Assembly: GCA_009926305.1 (NCBI GenBank)
Contig: RFPC01000023.1
Span: 1 to 32,740, forward strand
From: a bacterium
GTDB lineage: Bacteria > Bdellovibrionota_C > UBA2361 > RFPC01
Length of the DNA: 32,740 bases
Direction: 5' to 3'
Below, piece after piece: positions 32,589-32,740 of this stretch (position 1 is the first letter of the stretch; each line of letters opens with the position of its first letter). Below the pieces are notes generated by a model. It had not been told where the DNA came from, did no database searches, and worked only from the letters and a program-made list of their open reading frames with translations. Position numbers and translations under genes: made by a program.

Positions 32589-32740
32589 TTGTTTACCAAG
32601 GAGTCCCAGTATTATTTCAATCCAGTATGAGCATGAGAAACTTCGAATGAACTCTTCTTCACTAATACTACAATAATAAAGAGACGAAACTCCAGCTGAT
32701 GAAAGGAGGCGAGTGGCGACAGTAGGCTAGCAGCGAGTAT
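32589..32740. other. Region upstream of trmD
   Basis: No gene end resembling rimM is visible on the minus strand in any frame, and no convincing start on the plus strand. An AAAGGAGG at about 32700-32708 would be a strong ribosome-binding site, but the next GTG frame closes after five codons. The promoter of trmD probably lies here. Confidence 0.35.

Overview
The window looks like a chromosomal segment from a free-living Gram-negative bacterium. Genes are densely packed on both strands. No transposase, integrase, phage gene, CRISPR array, rRNA or recognisable tRNA was seen. A TonB-type protein, MltG, UppP, PdxH, EttA and trmD followed directly by a stand-alone SPOUT methyltransferase suggest a proteobacterial, perhaps deltaproteobacterial-like (Bdellovibrionota/SAR324/Myxococcota-type), lineage. 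That placement is an inference from gene content and is not firm.

Layout, left to right. (a) 1-4558: the 3' end of an SF2 helicase, a LOG-family protein that appears to contain two tandem LOG-like modules, a TrmA/RlmD-type m5U methyltransferase and an unrecognised protein with an acidic tail. (b) 4828-10431: UDP-glucose pyrophosphorylase, RmlA, EttA, PdxH and a TonB-like protein. (c) 10432-14902, minus strand: a cell-wall cluster read mltG, glycosyltransferase, murL-like epimerase, murD-like ligase. The MurD/MurL pair matches the alternative D-glutamate route first described in Xanthomonas, in which L-Glu is ligated and then epimerised on the nucleotide precursor. (d) 15079-19370: a TerC membrane protein, a GT39-like glycosyltransferase with a discoidin-like C-terminus, and an alpha/beta hydrolase. 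(e) 19618-25192: a large secreted FG-GAP protein with a very basic tail, RNase PH, a MazG-like protein and an acyl-CoA synthetase. (f) 25374-30846: a GT2 glycosyltransferase, an ACT-malic enzyme, a small unknown protein followed by 23-bp tandem repeats, a voltage-gated K+ channel, a Na+/Ca2+ exchanger and UppP. (g) 30847-31341: a 495-bp stretch with no convincing gene that has the architecture of a small-RNA gene. (h) 31342-32588, minus strand: trmD and a SPOUT methyltransferase.

The most interesting unexplained signal is in (g). It has an extended -10 promoter, a perfect 15-bp hairpin at the predicted 5' end, seven copies of ACCTC (six as AACCTC) within about 185 nt, and a Rho-independent terminator. 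It reads like a roughly 330-nt regulatory RNA carrying an array of anti-Shine-Dalgarno-like or protein-binding motifs. The murD/murL cluster is the best supported unusual pathway, and UppP, MltG, RmlA and UGPase add to the envelope theme of the window.
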